Origin: Gonapodya sp. JEL0774
Lineage: Eukaryota; Monoblepharomycota; Monoblepharidomycetes; Monoblepharidales; Gonapodyaceae
Reading direction: 5' to 3'
Length of the DNA stretch: 64,000 nt
NCBI GenBank assembly: GCA_027604505.1
Contig: JADIIX010000107.1
Location: 1 to 64,000, forward strand
The position numbers and the translations under genes are program-made. The notes under the pieces were generated by a model. The model had not been told where the DNA came from. It did not search any database and was given only the letters and a program-made list of their open reading frames with translations. Position 1 is the first letter of the stretch. The number at the start of each line of letters is the position of its first letter. Positions 45,815-58,758 of this stretch are shown piece after piece.

Positions 45815-46231
45815 AGCAGTACATGTGCAAGTATAGAATATTGTGAAAGACAATTCGACTGCAGGTTTCGTTTGGAGATCTGCATGTGCCGAGAACTCCC
45901 GTGTTGCGGAGTGCATGATTGACCAGAGCAACGCTCGAGAGAAGAGTGAGAGGATGAGGCAAGTAACGAACGGATATACGGATGGCAGCCAGGGTGCATT
46001 GACTGGAACTGCCAAATGGGGGATCGCTGACTGGGATTCGCGGACGGGATATGGCAGAACTGACGCCGTTTGCGCCGACGGACACGAATCCGCCCAGTGC
46101 CTGGCGGAAACTTATTTGACATTCAATGGAGGCTTCGATGTAGTCGATAATCATTGATTGTTTCTCGTATCTCCCCACCTGAATCGGTCTCTTCTACCAC
46201 CTGTCTCGGATCGCCTTGCTCACCTACACAT
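45815..46231. other. Intergenic, nothing recognised
   Basis: About 420 bp between PHGDH and the kinesin remnant. A plus-strand frame (45843-46157, GTG start) has no family likeness. Confidence 0.5.
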
Positions 46232-49200
46232 TAGCACCTAAAGCGTTCGGGCTTTTGTGCGCTTGAGACCACTAAGTCCCTCCGAAACTCGCATTGCGAA
46301 AGGGACTTGGATGTTGGAATTTCTTCTGTTAAACTTTCGGGGAAGACTTTCGAGGTTGATCATATATTCGGCGAACACATCGAGCCAGCAAAAATCTTCT
46401 CTGAAGCCGCTCGGGACCTCGTGGAGTCCATTTTGGAAGGGCACAACTCAGCTCAGCTCCGTTATGGCGAGGTGGGTCTTCGACTGTGGGATTTGCACAC
46501 TATGTGCACGAACGTCAATTTGTCAATCGTTGTGAACTGAAACAATTTTGCATCAATATGGCATCAAAGACTGGCTCTGGAAAGACGTACACTATGCTAG
46601 GTCAAACAGAAGAATCCACCAAGAGCAACAAACCTGGTATCATTCCCATGTCGTAAGAGCAATCGCTTTACGCTCAGACAATGAACCCAAACGGAAGGCG
46701 ACTCAAACGTGTAGGATTGATTGTCTATTCGAAGAACTCCGGAAACGTACCGCTCACAGCGTGGAATACACCGTACGACTCTCATTCGTGGAAATCTACA
46801 ACGAGTGACCCCGAGACCTCCTCGGACCGGTCCCGCAGCTGGGGGGGAAATTGCACCCACTCAGAGTTCGAGATGGTGGCCCGCATGGACCGTGTATACC
46901 AGGTGATTTCACCAAGAAAGATGCGTCCGTATCACCAATGTTTGCGATGCATCCTTTCCGCATAGAATGCACCATCACTGAGTGTCCAACAGCCACTCAG
47001 GCTCACGCCTTAGTTGCACAGGGTGCACACCGCCGAGAAGTCGCTGAAACAGAACAGAACAGGACCTCGTCACGCTTCCACGCAATTCTGACTTTACATT
47101 TAGAGGAAGTAAAAATGCTCGGGCAGGTTCGACAGGTCACGAGTAGTAAGTTACATTTGGTTGATCTGGCATGAAGTTTAACTTGGTGTCCGTTCGCGTC
47201 ACCGTCTTGAGATCCGAAGCTCTTGCCACTGCAGGGCTCAGAGGATCCCACCAATCTCACTCCCGGCCAGGTGCAAGAATCTGGCAAGATTAAGAACGGA
47301 ATATTTTGTCTCTGCCGGCTCATTAGCTCCCGCCAGAATTCGCTGCCTGTCAATGCCCGTGATTCGCCTTTAACCCGTCTGCTTAAGGACGCTCTGGTAG
47401 GAAGCGGCAACTGCCAGCTTTCAATTATGGGCTGTGTCGCTCTTTCAAGAAACGCTTTGAAAGATAGTGAGCTGTGACGAGTTACTCGTCGAAGTTGTTT
47501 GTAATTGCGATGAACCCTCTGCTTTGCTGTCCAGCAATTAGGACACTCGAGGACGTCCAAACGTGCCGACAAAGGAAAAAGGTACTCACGCGAAATATTA
47601 CTCATGAAGGTGGGCAATCGGTTGATGTTCGACACCCAGACTTTCTTGTAACACGAACAAACAGTTGCCACATTTAGCAGAGAGTCCGTCGAACAGCTCA
47701 CAGAAGTGATGCAGCGCGAAAAGATGCGATATGAGGAGCAGCACATACGAGATATGAGGGAGATGATTGCGTATTTGCACTAGGATCAGCTCCAGGTTGC
47801 ACCAGACGGAGTGAGTTCCTTGGCACAAGAATCATTCATCTGTTACCGAAAATATGAATACCCAGCCTTTGATCTTCATGCAACGGATAAAGGACTATCC
47901 GATAGCTCCCCACAAATCGAGCTTCGCCCAAACTCCACTCCGCCGCGGTCCTGTGACACCGTGTCGGGCACTTTTTCAAACTCCCGGTGGCATCAAGGGT
48001 GGTCCACGTATTCGCGTGCCCACAGATCTGATCGAAGGCAGAAGCAATTTGCTTGGTGGGTTTTCTGTGCGAACTCCCACTAGAAGTGCTTTGCCCAGAA
48101 CCACCCGAAGCGTCCTTGAACGGGCTCCCGTAGATGATGCGCCCTTGAAAAGACAAAACGAGGAGCTGATGGCGAAGATTGAAGAATCTCAGCACGAAAT
48201 TCATCGACTTCAAGACCCTTTGGCTTTTGCTGGGGAATCTCAAGATTCTGCGTCAGGCAATCTCGATAACCTACAAGATATGTGTGAAACTCTGGAACGG
48301 CTATTATTGGAGAAAGATGCGACGCGCGTGGAGGTTGCAGAGAGATGTGCAGTGCTCACGACGACCCTTGTCAACTGGGAAGAGGAACTTGCATGCATCA
48401 GACGTGAATCGGAAGTGGAGAGGATTGAACGTCCGTTTGAAGCTGCAAGTCGTGCTGCTGAGAGTGAGCAACGAAAGCGTATAATAGCGGAGAACCAACT
48501 TACCGCGAATGAGAGCGCTTTGAAATTCTGACCGAGAAGGTCAAGGATAAACAACAGAAGGTGCGTACATCGTGCTCACTACCCGGTTGATGACTGTCCA
48601 ACATATGTGTGCGTCGTACTGCAAGGTATTAAAACTCGAGGATGCAGAGATGGTGTACCGTATTGTCAGCTCACGAAACTTGGAACTTGGTGTAATGCTA
48701 AAAGAGGCTCAAGCAAACACTAAGCGCTTAACGTCCGAGGTCTACGAGTACAAGAAAAAAGTTTTGGAACTGAGCGATTATATGTTAACACAGTCTTCGC
48801 TGTTGGAACAATCGGTAGGCGTCAAGACGTCCTTGCGTTCATCACTACGTGGTCTAATCTGCCCCGTACAGAGGACAACCGTGGAGAAACTGCAAGCACT
48901 AATTGCTTCAAGATGAACTCAATTGTAAGGACAGGCTCATTTCCCAACTGACGATCGACAACAACAGATTACGTCAGAAAGAAGGTGAACTTCAGAGAGC
49001 TCTATATAAGTTGGCGGAGGGCCCACTTTTGAAGCACTTTACCGAGGAGGAAGCCAGGTTCAGTGAAACACAACAAAAATTGGCGGACGCCATCAGGGAA
49101 ATAGACCGCCTAAAGGAAATGGAGTCACAACTCGGGGAGATCCAGGGGCGCTTCCACGAATCCAGAGATCCGCTCAATAGGGCTGCGGATGCTTTGGAGA

Positions 49201-49777
49201 ACGAGCGAGGAACATATTACAAGGAGACGGCAGTCCTCCGAGATGAGAACATCAAACTGCAGCGCGGCACTGAGCGGCTTCGCCTGAAACTACGATCTTT
49301 TAGAAGAGAGAGGGACGGTAAGACTCCTGGGCTTCTGTACGATGCGGCTGTGCAAGTGAAACGGCTCAAGCGCGAGCTTCATCAATCTGAAATTGATAAA
49401 GAAGTGGCCCAGAAGTCATGTTTGGCGCTCGAGAGTGAGATCTCGCAACTTCGGAAGCAGACTCTCAAAATGCAGAAGAAAGTGAGGGACATATGATGTT
49501 CCAACTGTGAGCGCGACAGTTGCACTAAATTTTTTAGCCTTGCCAGCTGGAAGAATCCGAACTTTCCTTTGAAGCCAAGCATTTGTACGCGTCTCTTCTC
49601 CTTGCAAACAACGATAAACTCGAAAAAAAGCTAAGTGACCTGCAAATAGATCTCAAAGAAGTGAAGAAGGAGCAGGAGAAAAGAGGAGTCGAAACTCCCA
49701 CGGCAAAATCTGACTGGTCCCAAAGCACATTTGCGAAGAAGGAGAACTTTTCTGGAAAGGGCAAGGTGGCCGCAGTA
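46232..49777 (+). pseudogene. Decayed kinesin motor-protein gene
   Basis: Recognisable motor pieces in order: VRAFVRLRPLSPSETRIAKG (46240), KTFEVDHIFGEH (46350), TGSGKTYTMLGQTEES (46575), IDCLFEELRKRT then VRLSFVEIYNE (46720-46805), RDLLGP (46812), NRTSSRFHAILTLHLEE (47060), SSKLHLVDLA (47150), LPVNARDSPLTRLLKDAL (47345). Coiled-coil frames follow at 47854-49855. Lesions: a frameshift near 46300 between the first two pieces, an in-frame TGA at 46806-46808 exactly where NEE continues in functional kinesins, and a TGA at 47172-47174 replacing the Gly of DLAGSE. SSRSH is SSRFH, RDSKLT is RDSPLT, YGQTGSGKT is YGETGSGKT. Splice sites around the P-loop still work on paper. The coiled-coil part keeps long open frames, so decay looks recent. 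The subfamily is uncertain; the EIYNE/RDLLGP/LHLEE style resembles kinesin-4-like motors. Confidence 0.72.
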
Positions 49778-50227
49778 AGTTCGTTATGTTCTCAATTGAA
49801 TAAATCGGTGCTCAAAATCGTGAATGGTTTTCTGAAGCAGCAGAAATTGCAATAAAACTGGATGGCTCAGATTACTATGTATTGGGTGGAGTTGGCCAAG
49901 GGCTGATGCAATTTTGGTTGCGTTCTGATCCTTTCGAAGCCGAGCAACTGCGAACTCGTGCAAGAATTTTATCATCAATTTATCATCTGTTACGTTGTAC
50001 AATCGCGAATAATTTGGTTTCTTTGAATAATGATTTTGACGGTTTGCCTCATCGATGTTCTGTGCGATTCAAACACTCAACATGCCATCAATTGATCTGG
50101 TAGCTGGAACCGGAAGACCGAAAATTGTTGACCAACCGCTGAATTACCTCCGCTCCACTCTGGGGCTTGCTCGCGTCTGGAACAGCAAATTCGTTCCGTA
50201 CACTGTCAAAACGCCAAACCCGCCACA

Positions 50228-50440
50228 CCTCTCATGGTGGATTTGGTTTGACATCTAAGAGAGTGAGAAGAAGAACGAAAGGGTCCAGTTAGTGCAAGAT
50301 CGGGCAAACTATTTGAGCACAACTAAAATGCAAAGGCCTGTTCTGGACTCCGGAGGCAGGAGCTGATGTTGTTTCTGAAAAAGAACAGGTATATCCTGTG
50401 AGAAAGGGCGTTCAAAGTCACGAACAGCTTTCCGCGAGCA
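50228..50440 (+). repeat. Degenerate repeat copy A
   Basis: Shares GGTTTGACATCTAAGA, ACGAAAGGGT, GCAGGAG-TGATG, GTGAGAAA-GGCGT and GACGAACAG-type blocks, in the same order and spacing, with copy B about 830 bp downstream. The short translations VRKGVQSHEQ and LSTTKM recur as VRNGVQIDEQ and LSTAKM. Confidence 0.7.
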
Positions 50441-51059
50441 AAAAACAAAATGGCATGGTGTTCAGCGTGAACTTCCCTGCATGTATTACATCCGCACTTT
50501 CTGCTCACCAAGCCTACCGCATCAACTCACCTAGGACATGTCGTCTTGTTATCGTGAGTAGCGTTGGTGCCCCTCGACATTCAACGAGCAATCGACAAGC
50601 TTGCCCCAGTACATGACGCCAACAAGCTACGATCGTTTTGTGAGTGGACAAGCGTTCAGTATTGAGACTCGCAAACCAAAGTAATTGCAATGCGAACTCA
50701 CCTGGTACTTAAATAAACTGACTTGTTCCACCGCGGTCGTTTAGCCGGATGCAGAGGCGTTCATCACAAGCGCATGGTGACCACCCGGACGAGTGACCAC
50801 ATGTCATGGCTCAGGTTTGACCCCCTTCCACGGTGGCTATTCCCTGCCCTCCAGGGAACCCGTACTTTCTATCGTATGGGTACACTCGTGCTCCGGCTCC
50901 TCGCCGATCGAGACACGCGTGCCGCCCGGGAATTGGGCGGCCCGAGCTGCCTTTGGGCCAGCCAGCTCCCAGTGACGAAAATGGGGCACATGTCGGTCAG
51001 CCCAGTTGTGGTCTCTCCATAATTCGACTGCAGGCAGTAGGAACCAGTTTTGATGCAGC

Positions 51060-51265
51060 GGCGTGGATTGGTTTGACATCTAAGATAGTGGACAAAACGA
51101 AAGGGTTCTGGTGAGTGTATGATGCAGAGATGCTCTTGAGTACAGCCAAGATGTCCATTGATGTTCCAGAGCAGGAGTTGATGCCGTTCCTGAATAATGC
51201 CAGACATTGACAGTGAGAAATGGCGTCCAAATTGACGAACAGCGTACGGAGCGCGAAACGCCAAC
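51060..51265 (+). repeat. Degenerate repeat copy B
   Basis: Partner of copy A, with the same order of conserved blocks from GGTTTGACATCTAAGA to GACGAACAG. Stops interrupt every frame, so the copies look like remnants of a duplicated coding segment. Confidence 0.7.
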
Positions 51266-52661
51266 GCTGATGTTCGACAGCTCGCCCGCTGGACTCTCCC
51301 TTCTTTCCAGGAAGAAGACATCCTTGAAACCTTTTCAAACAGCATCTTATGTGCGTGGAACCAAAACAGACACCCACAATCCAGCGGCACTACACACCCC
51401 AGTTATTCACACTTAGGCGTCCAGTTTGACGTTCTTAAGTATCCTTCACTTCACGAGCGTTCTCTGGCCAGTCTGTCCCGTCAACGGAATGCAACGCGAA
51501 CTTGCTGGAAGCGGACACGATGGAGGAAGAATCTGTTCCTGTTGATAGACGTTTTACAGATTCATAGGTACTTGTATTGTGTGCATGTTAGCTCCCAGAT
51601 GCTTGGGAAGCGGACTTTTTATTAGTTAGAAGTGTTCCCCGTACTGTCAAGTTGTTCAAGCACCTCCGGAGGGAGGCTGGACTTTGCACACAAAATGATC
51701 GGCGCTTCAAGCCCAGCGCCGCAGGGACGGGTCAACCATCTCCGCACTGCACTGACAGCAGGGAACACAGCAAACTCAATAAATGATAAGTAATGGTTTT
51801 CACTTCATCAAACGAAAGGTCCAGAACATGTACCAAATACCAGGAATTTATTCACAACATCATGAAGTGGACATGGCACTGCCAATTGCAAATTTGCTCT
51901 GCTGGTGTGCCTGTGCACGCGACCAGAAGGAGTTGGAGGATTTGGAGGGCCGCGTGCAGAAGATTTATTAGAGAGAGTTTGCGACAAAAGACTCGGTTCT
52001 GAACTGCAGAGGTCGGAGGAGTGCCGCAGTTGCATCATTGTCTGTGCTTCAACAATTTTCTTGGAGTCTTGTTGTTTGGAAGGTTTATAATTAGATATTT
52101 ATGGAGGAACGGGTCCAGTGTGGGAGTGTGACTGCGCCCCACGGAGAATTGCGACATTCGGATGAGGCGAACCAGGTTGTTCTTCACCTGGCACACCCAA
52201 AGAAAGAAAGTGTGGAGATATTATCTGTACACGAGGAACAAGTCAGGTGACTGATAAAATCGCATAGATAAGTCGGAAACAAAGTGAGTGGAAAAGGGGA
52301 CAGAAGGGATAGAGAACGTTCCGGGACGAGAGGTGAGATACTCGTTGAACAGAATTGCCTGATATCATCGATTCTGAACACGAGGGAGGCACGATGGTGG
52401 CGCGGGTCAGCTACGGATCGCAGGTTGCCTTCATCGCAGCAAGTTTGGTTACAACGGGATGCGTTGCTGTGAACGGCGACGGGAATGGAGGCTGCCCATC
52501 ACTATCGAATCGTCTCTTCCGAGGAAGACCCGAACACACCTTTGTCCCAACACACAAAGCACTCACTACCTCCGCTCACCGATTCTGTTGCGTTTTCCAG
52601 CCCACACCACCACTATCACTCCTCCACACAAGTGCTTTAGAACACCGCCGTATTCTCCACC

Positions 52662-55600
52662 ATGTCCCTCGCTGCCCACGACGCAGCGTCCCTCATCGCG
52701 CACCTCTCGTACTCTCTATCAGATTCCGTAATAGTCGCCTCCCGAGACGACAATGCCGCACACCGAATTCTGAAGCACCTTTATGGATGGGCCGGTCTTA
52801 AGGGTGCGAACCCCTCCTCAAAGCGTCACAATGCCAGAGGATCGGTCACAGCCGTAGAACACATCGTCGCTGCTCGTGCTCTCGTGCCGTCTCGCCTTCA
52901 TGATCTCGCTGCCGAAGGCCACTTCTCGACGGTCATTGTCCATTCGGAGGACATTCACAGTATTCGACCCACATTAGCAAACTTGGCCACTGCGTCTGCT
53001 CCTGCGGTTTTTGTTGTTATCGTTGATGACGCCCATACCGACTCTTTCGGTCATGATGACCTCAACCACCATCGGGAGGAGCTCCCGAATGGACACATCA
53101 ACGGCCATGATTCTACCAACGGACTCACCAATGGCGATTTACAAACTAATGGTCACTCTGTAAGTTTTGGAGTGCGGAATGACAGAGAGTGTTATCCAGG
53201 TGGAGCGGCGGCGGCGGCGAGGCAAATCCGTGGGTGGCCTGAAACCGCTTTTGGTAAACGGATCATCTCGTAGGAGTTTGCATCGTGGAAAAGCCATCGG
53301 CAATCTCAGAGGAGCTTGCAAGCACTATTTGATTTGCAGCTCTGCGATTTGAAGTGCTTTGGATGTTTCAGTTTTGTGGGACGAACTTTGCATCGGAGTT
53401 CGCATTCATAATCCACGGTACTTGCACCCCTTTCTGTCAACTACCAATACCATCTCAACCCCTTTCACTCTATGCTCCGCTTGTCGACATCTCAACCAGG
53501 CTTCCATACCTGCGCTGCACCCAACGTTGCCCCTCCCTGTTCTTCGACCCACCTCCCTCACCTCCCTCCACGACCTCCTCCTCACCGCCCTCATCGCCTC
53601 CCCAGCATCTCTCACACCCGTTGCCGTCCTTGTGGACCTATCGGTGTGGCATTCGACTGCCACGTATGTGCCTGTTCTGGGTGCACACAGATTGGCGGAG
53701 ATCGCGGCGAATCCCGTCCACCACCAAGAGTATGCTGTGGCCCACGAGGCGTTGAAGCACGCTGCAAGTACAGGTGGTGCGTTCTTCGCACCGTCAGCAA
53801 AGTCACCTGCTGTCGACGATTCGGCATCCGGGAAAGCTCCAGCCCACGGCACTCCCACTGCCGCGCACGCGATCGCTCACGTTCGGGGTTCCCTCTTCCC
53901 GCATGCCGCTTCTGTCCTCCCCCCCTCAACCCGCGTTGTGGTCTTGTCGTCATCCCCCCTCACTGCATCCTTGCACGCCCATCCAAGCCCCGCCGAAGTG
54001 GCGGTAATTGCAGTGGACACCCTGGCCACGGTAGAACATGTTGCTGTGGCTGTCAAGGCAGGAGCAAAAGTTGTGGCGGTAGAAGATGGATATGCTGGGG
54101 TTGTGCAGGCGTTGAAGTGAGTGGAAGGTTTCCGTGTTTTCGTGAAGGAACTTTTGCTGACCTTCCTTTATGATACAGAATTGCACTCGCCACCCACAGC
54201 AAACCCGGACCGGTGCATGTCCACTCTGTGCGCGCGCTGGGAACTGCGCTGAGCAAGGAGGAGTGGCACGAGTTTGTCACATCAGTATGTACAAGTTTCC
54301 GTCAATGATTTCTTCCAAAGCAAGTTTTGATTGCATCCGATAATCTTTCTCCCAAAATTCATTGCACTTGCTCTGAACGCATCAGACATTGACGAGCCAC
54401 CTACCTTCCTCGCTCGGTCACCCCGCGACGCCGGCCACTTCAAGTCCGCACACTTTCCCAGCCCCATTGACCCCTTACCTGTCCTCTCTACACACCATCC
54501 TCCCTCGCATACTTGTCCTCCCCCAGCCCGGCACCGCCTCGGTGTTTTCAGTCGGCGCCGCTATAGCTCAAGTAGCAAAGTGGAACGCCGCAGTCGCCGC
54601 AGCCGTCGCCAAAGCCGCCACTATAGGAGGGGAGGTCGAGTCCGTGGTGCGAGGGTGGAGTGTGGGGGAACAAGGCGTGAGTGAGGTGGAAGAGGTGCTC
54701 GCGCGTTATGGGAAGCAGAATCTTGTGGAAGGTGTGAGGGAAGTCGGGGGGAAAGCGGGATTGGAGAGGCCGGGGTGGTGGGTGGTGGCAGTAGAGGGCA
54801 TCGATAGGTGAGTAATATTCTGGGAGGCTGAGTTATGCCAGAATTGTTGGGGACCGGTGGCACTAACATCCTTTCGCCGTCGCTTCCCTCCTATAAGTTC
54901 GGACCCATCCACTGCCCTTCACACCCTTCTCGCCTCACAACTACCGATTAAGCTTCTCCTCCTCACTACCACACCAATCGACCCTTCATCGCCCACACGT
55001 CCTAAAGACTTCGCCTTGCCCGCTTTACTCCACAACACGGCTTTTGTAGCCTCCACGTCTCACTCTGCGAATCCCACTCACTCGCACACCGTCCTCAAGC
55101 TTGCAGCCCACTTCCCCGGTCCTTCCGTCGTGGTAGCCTACGAGCCCCGTGCCGGAGGTCGAACCGCTGGAGTAAAAGAAGCGAAAAAGGCAGTAGAAGA
55201 TGGCGCATGGCCCATGTACAGATGGGATCCGCGCGGGGATGGAGAGTGGAAGCTGGAAGAAGGGAAAGTCAGTCGGCAGGTTGACGGGTGGTTAAAGCGG
55301 GGCCAAGAGCTCAGGTGCGTTCAGGATTTGGGTTGTTCAGCACTTCTTACATCAAGTTTTCGCAAAATTCTATTATGAACGTAGTTTGCTTTCCAAGCCC
55401 CAACCCTCCATTCCTCCGGCGTTCGGATCCTCCCTCGAAGGGGACCTGTCTCTTGCCGCGCAGCGAGCATCTTCGCGGGCTTATGATCGCTTGCTCGCAT
55501 CTCTGTCTTCCACTCCGCTTCTGATTCTCTACGGCTCCGATGGTGGAGCTGCGTCATCCGTGGCGAAGAGGCTCGCTGCACAGGGAACCAAACACGGGTT

Positions 55601-58273
55601 TGCACCCAAAGTCGTCGCCGCCGATGAAGTGCCCGTTGAGGCAATTGTTGAGGCGGGTAAAGTAGTCTTTGTTGTGAGCACAGCAGGGCAGGGGGAGTTT
55701 CCTGGCAACGCAAGGGAAACGTGGCGTGCGGTGAGCAAGTGCAAGAAGGGTGAATTGCCGTGGGAAGGAGTGGAGTTCGGAGTGTTTGCGATGGGTGACT
55801 CAGCGTATTGGGGAAAGGGTACCGTTGAAAGCGTGAAGTACTTCGCGAAAGCGGGCAAGGATTTAAACGCGAAACTGGTGTCATTGGGGGCTAAGGAGCT
55901 CGCGGAAATCGGGTTGGGAGATGATCAGGCGGCTGACGGTGAGAGATACGCCATTGAGACAACGGTTGAGCCAACCCTTCTCATCACATTCCCTTCTTCA
56001 GGCTATAATACCGCCTTCCACGCTTGGACCGTCTCCCTCTGGACCTCACTTGGTGTTGAGGGTGTGGGTCCCGAAGCGGAGCCCCTTATCGCCCCCGACG
56101 ATGGTATAAAGGAGGCCAGCAACTTCTTACGGGGCTCCATTCTGGAGAGTTTGGCAGATGAGACTACTGGTGCAGTCGCAGAGTTAGATACAAAAATGTT
56201 GAAGTTTCACGGGACATACATGCAGGATGGTGAGCAGGACTGCTTCTAATTTTTCTGGATGGAACTGTTACGTGACACTTTTTCGTCACACTTCCAAAGA
56301 CCGAGACATCCGTGACGACCGCAAGCATGCCGGTCTCGAACCTGCTTATTCCTTCATGATTCGGGTCCGCCTCCCCGGTGGCGTTGCCACGCCCGCTCAA
56401 TGGCTGGCGATGGACACCATTGCGGCCGAAACCGCCAACGGTACGCTGAAGATCACGACCCGGCAGACCTTCCAACTCCACGGGGTGGTGAAAAAAAACT
56501 TGAAGAAAACCATGCAAGGAATTAATGCAGCATTGATGGATACAATTGCGGCTTGCGGTAGGTAGTGTTTGCCGCTGTACTCTATTGCTTGTGGACTTGC
56601 GGCAATTTCGTCTGATCGTCCCGACATCCTTCTCCACAGGGGACGTTAACCGTAACGTAACATGCAACCCTATTCCATACCAGAGCGAGCACCACATGGA
56701 GGCCTATGAGTTCGCAAAAACGTTTAGCGAGCACCTCTTACCAAAGACCAATGCGTACCACGAGATTTGGCTCGACAAGAAACTCGTCGCTACCACTCAG
56801 GAGGATGAAGAGCCGTTCTATGGAGCTAGTGAGTGGAATGGCAATCGATCGAAAATTCGTCTCCATTCGGCTCCGAACTCGAACTGAACGTTTTGTAACA
56901 TTAAGCCTATCTCCCCCGCAAATTCAAGTGTGCTGTCGCGATTCCGCCTTCTAACGATGTGGACATATTCACCAATGATCTTGGCTTCATCGGCATCATT
57001 GAACACGGCAAGCTCGTCGGTTATAACCTTACTGTCGGTGGTGGAATGGGTGCAACTCACGGCAACAAGAAGACGTACCCTAGGTTGGGTGATGTGCTAG
57101 GTTATGTGAGCAAAGAGCGTGCTTTAGATGCCGGCAGGGAGGTTATTGCTGTTCAGAGGGACCACGGTGACCGGACCAACAGGAAAGTGGGTGTGCACAT
57201 GTCGTTGCTTTGATGTAAAGTTCATGAACACTCCGATCCAATTTTGCAGCATGCCCGTTTAAAATACACCATCGACGACCACGGTCTTGACTGGTTCCGT
57301 GGTGAGGTTGAAAAAAGGTGACTTTGATAGATCAATTTCTGTCGGTGCAAGCCTTCGTAAACACCAAGACATATCGGTTTCCATTGCTCACAGGTTGGGA
57401 TTTAAGTTTTTGCCCGCGAAGCCCTTTCATTTCGAGGAGAATGGCGACCGATTTGGCTGGACTTCCAATTTCGACGGTACTTCCAACTTCACCCTTTTCA
57501 TTGAGAATGGTCGTGTTCACGACACGGCGGACTTTCCCATGAAGACGGCGCTTCGTGAGCTTGCTCAATGGCACAAGGGCGACTTCCGTCTGACCACGAA
57601 CCAGCACCTCGTAATTGCAAGAATACCGCTTGCCGATAGGGCGAAGTTCCAGCAATGGTTGTCAAGGTACCCATTGTTTGATCCCAAGGGGTATTCAGGG
57701 GCTCGGTTGTTCTCTGCTGCATGGTGAGTTATGGGTCTAGAATATGTTGAGTGGATCGTACAGGACCGGACTAAACTGTTCTTACGTCATCAGCGTTGCA
57801 CTGCCGACTTGTGGCCTTGCATTTGCTGAGAGTGAGCGGTATCTCCCCCACCTCATTACTAAGCTTGAGGACGTTTTGGAAGAGTCCGGCCTCCGCAACG
57901 ATGCTATCGTTGTCAGAATGACTGGTGAGTCTGAGGCACCAGGAACTTCAGTTGGCTCCAATTCATATTATCTTTGGAACACGTCATAGGTTGCCCCAAT
58001 GGGTGTGCTCGCCCATACAATGCAGAGCTTGCCTTTGTTGGGAAAGCTGCGGGGTCCTATAATGTATTGATGGGTGGTGCCTTCAATGGCAGTCGATTGG
58101 CCAAACTCTACAAGGAATCTCTTGGAGAAGACGAAATCATCAAGGAGCTAGCGCCCATTATCAAACGATACGCTCTGGAAAGGAATGACGGGGAGAAGTT
58201 TGGGGACTTTGTCATCAGGGTTGGGTACGTCAAGAAGGTGGTGGTTGCGAAGACAGATTTTAACGACTTTTGA
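52662..58273 (+). CDS. MET5: Sulfite reductase (NADPH) hemoprotein beta subunit, three-domain fungal form
   Basis: Reduces sulfite to sulfide in sulfate assimilation together with the flavoprotein alpha subunit. The ATG at 52662 starts a transketolase/pyruvate-oxidoreductase-like N-terminal region with an Asn/Gly-rich linker ([17 protein letters not shown]). A flavodoxin-like domain follows ([46 protein letters not shown]; 55520-55810). The siroheme/4Fe-4S domain has [19 protein letters not shown] (56330), [11 protein letters not shown] (56456), [13 protein letters not shown] (57030), [12 protein letters not shown] (57580), [13 protein letters not shown] (57793) and [15 protein letters not shown] (57994). 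The C-x5-C and C-x3-C cluster ligands are all present. The stop is at 58273. More than a dozen introns; no lesion was seen. Length and domain order match yeast Met5/Ecm17. Confidence 0.94.
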
Positions 58274-58758
58274 GGCATTGTTGTTTGTAGTAAGCATAGA
58301 GGCTGGATTGTCCTGGCCCGTTTTAGAGTACAGATGCAATGCACACGCTATCCATGTATTTTAGTTTCTGAAAAAGGAGTGATGATTTCCAACATGACAT
58401 GTAATCATTCAGCATTGCATCACCAAGGAGTCTGGAAGAGGCTCGAGCACTGGCACCGCACAAGTCGGACAACCATCACGATGAGGTGAGACAGTGGCCG
58501 ATTGACAAAACCCAGATGGAATCGGCATGTTGGCGAAAGGATCAGAAGAACTCTGGTGAATCGGATCGCGATTGGCAACCCTCTCCACACAGAGGTCAGC
58601 GCGTGGGTCGAAAGATAAGATGCCGACAGATAGTGATCACAGACAGGATTGCTTAAATAAAATGCAGGAGCTTTGCTGCCAACGTGGACAAAATGGAACA
58701 GCCGAACTGCAGAATAGGCGTTCTTCTCTGCAGAGTGTAACTTTGCTTCACCTTACAG
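58274..58758. other. Intergenic plus probable missing first exon of the kinesin gene
   Basis: About 480 bp. The start of the downstream kinesin should be here; an ATG at 58620 opens a Cys/Gln-rich frame, but I found no acceptable intron joining it to 58759. Confidence 0.4.

Larger units (their letters stand above)
49856..52661. other. Gene-poor stretch with degenerate repeats
   Basis: About 2.8 kb with no intact gene recognised. It contains two diverged copies of a roughly 210-bp sequence (listed separately). A 173-residue minus-strand frame at 51390-50869 shows no family features. The last 350 bp are the presumed promoter of the sulfite reductase gene. Confidence 0.5.

Noticed and set aside
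46806-47174. TGA recoding (alternative genetic code) to rescue the kinesin
   Set aside because: TGA ends other genes here in the expected place (for example JJJ1, AMS1 and MET5), and this gene also has a frameshift and motif decay.
50869-51390. 173-codon minus-strand frame in the gene-poor zone
   Set aside because: It has no recognisable motif, overlaps the degenerate repeat copy B, and its composition is not coding-like.
52355-52801. 148-codon frame overlapping the MET5 start
   Set aside because: It is in another frame and runs into the MET5 coding region; the MET5 frame has the conserved content.
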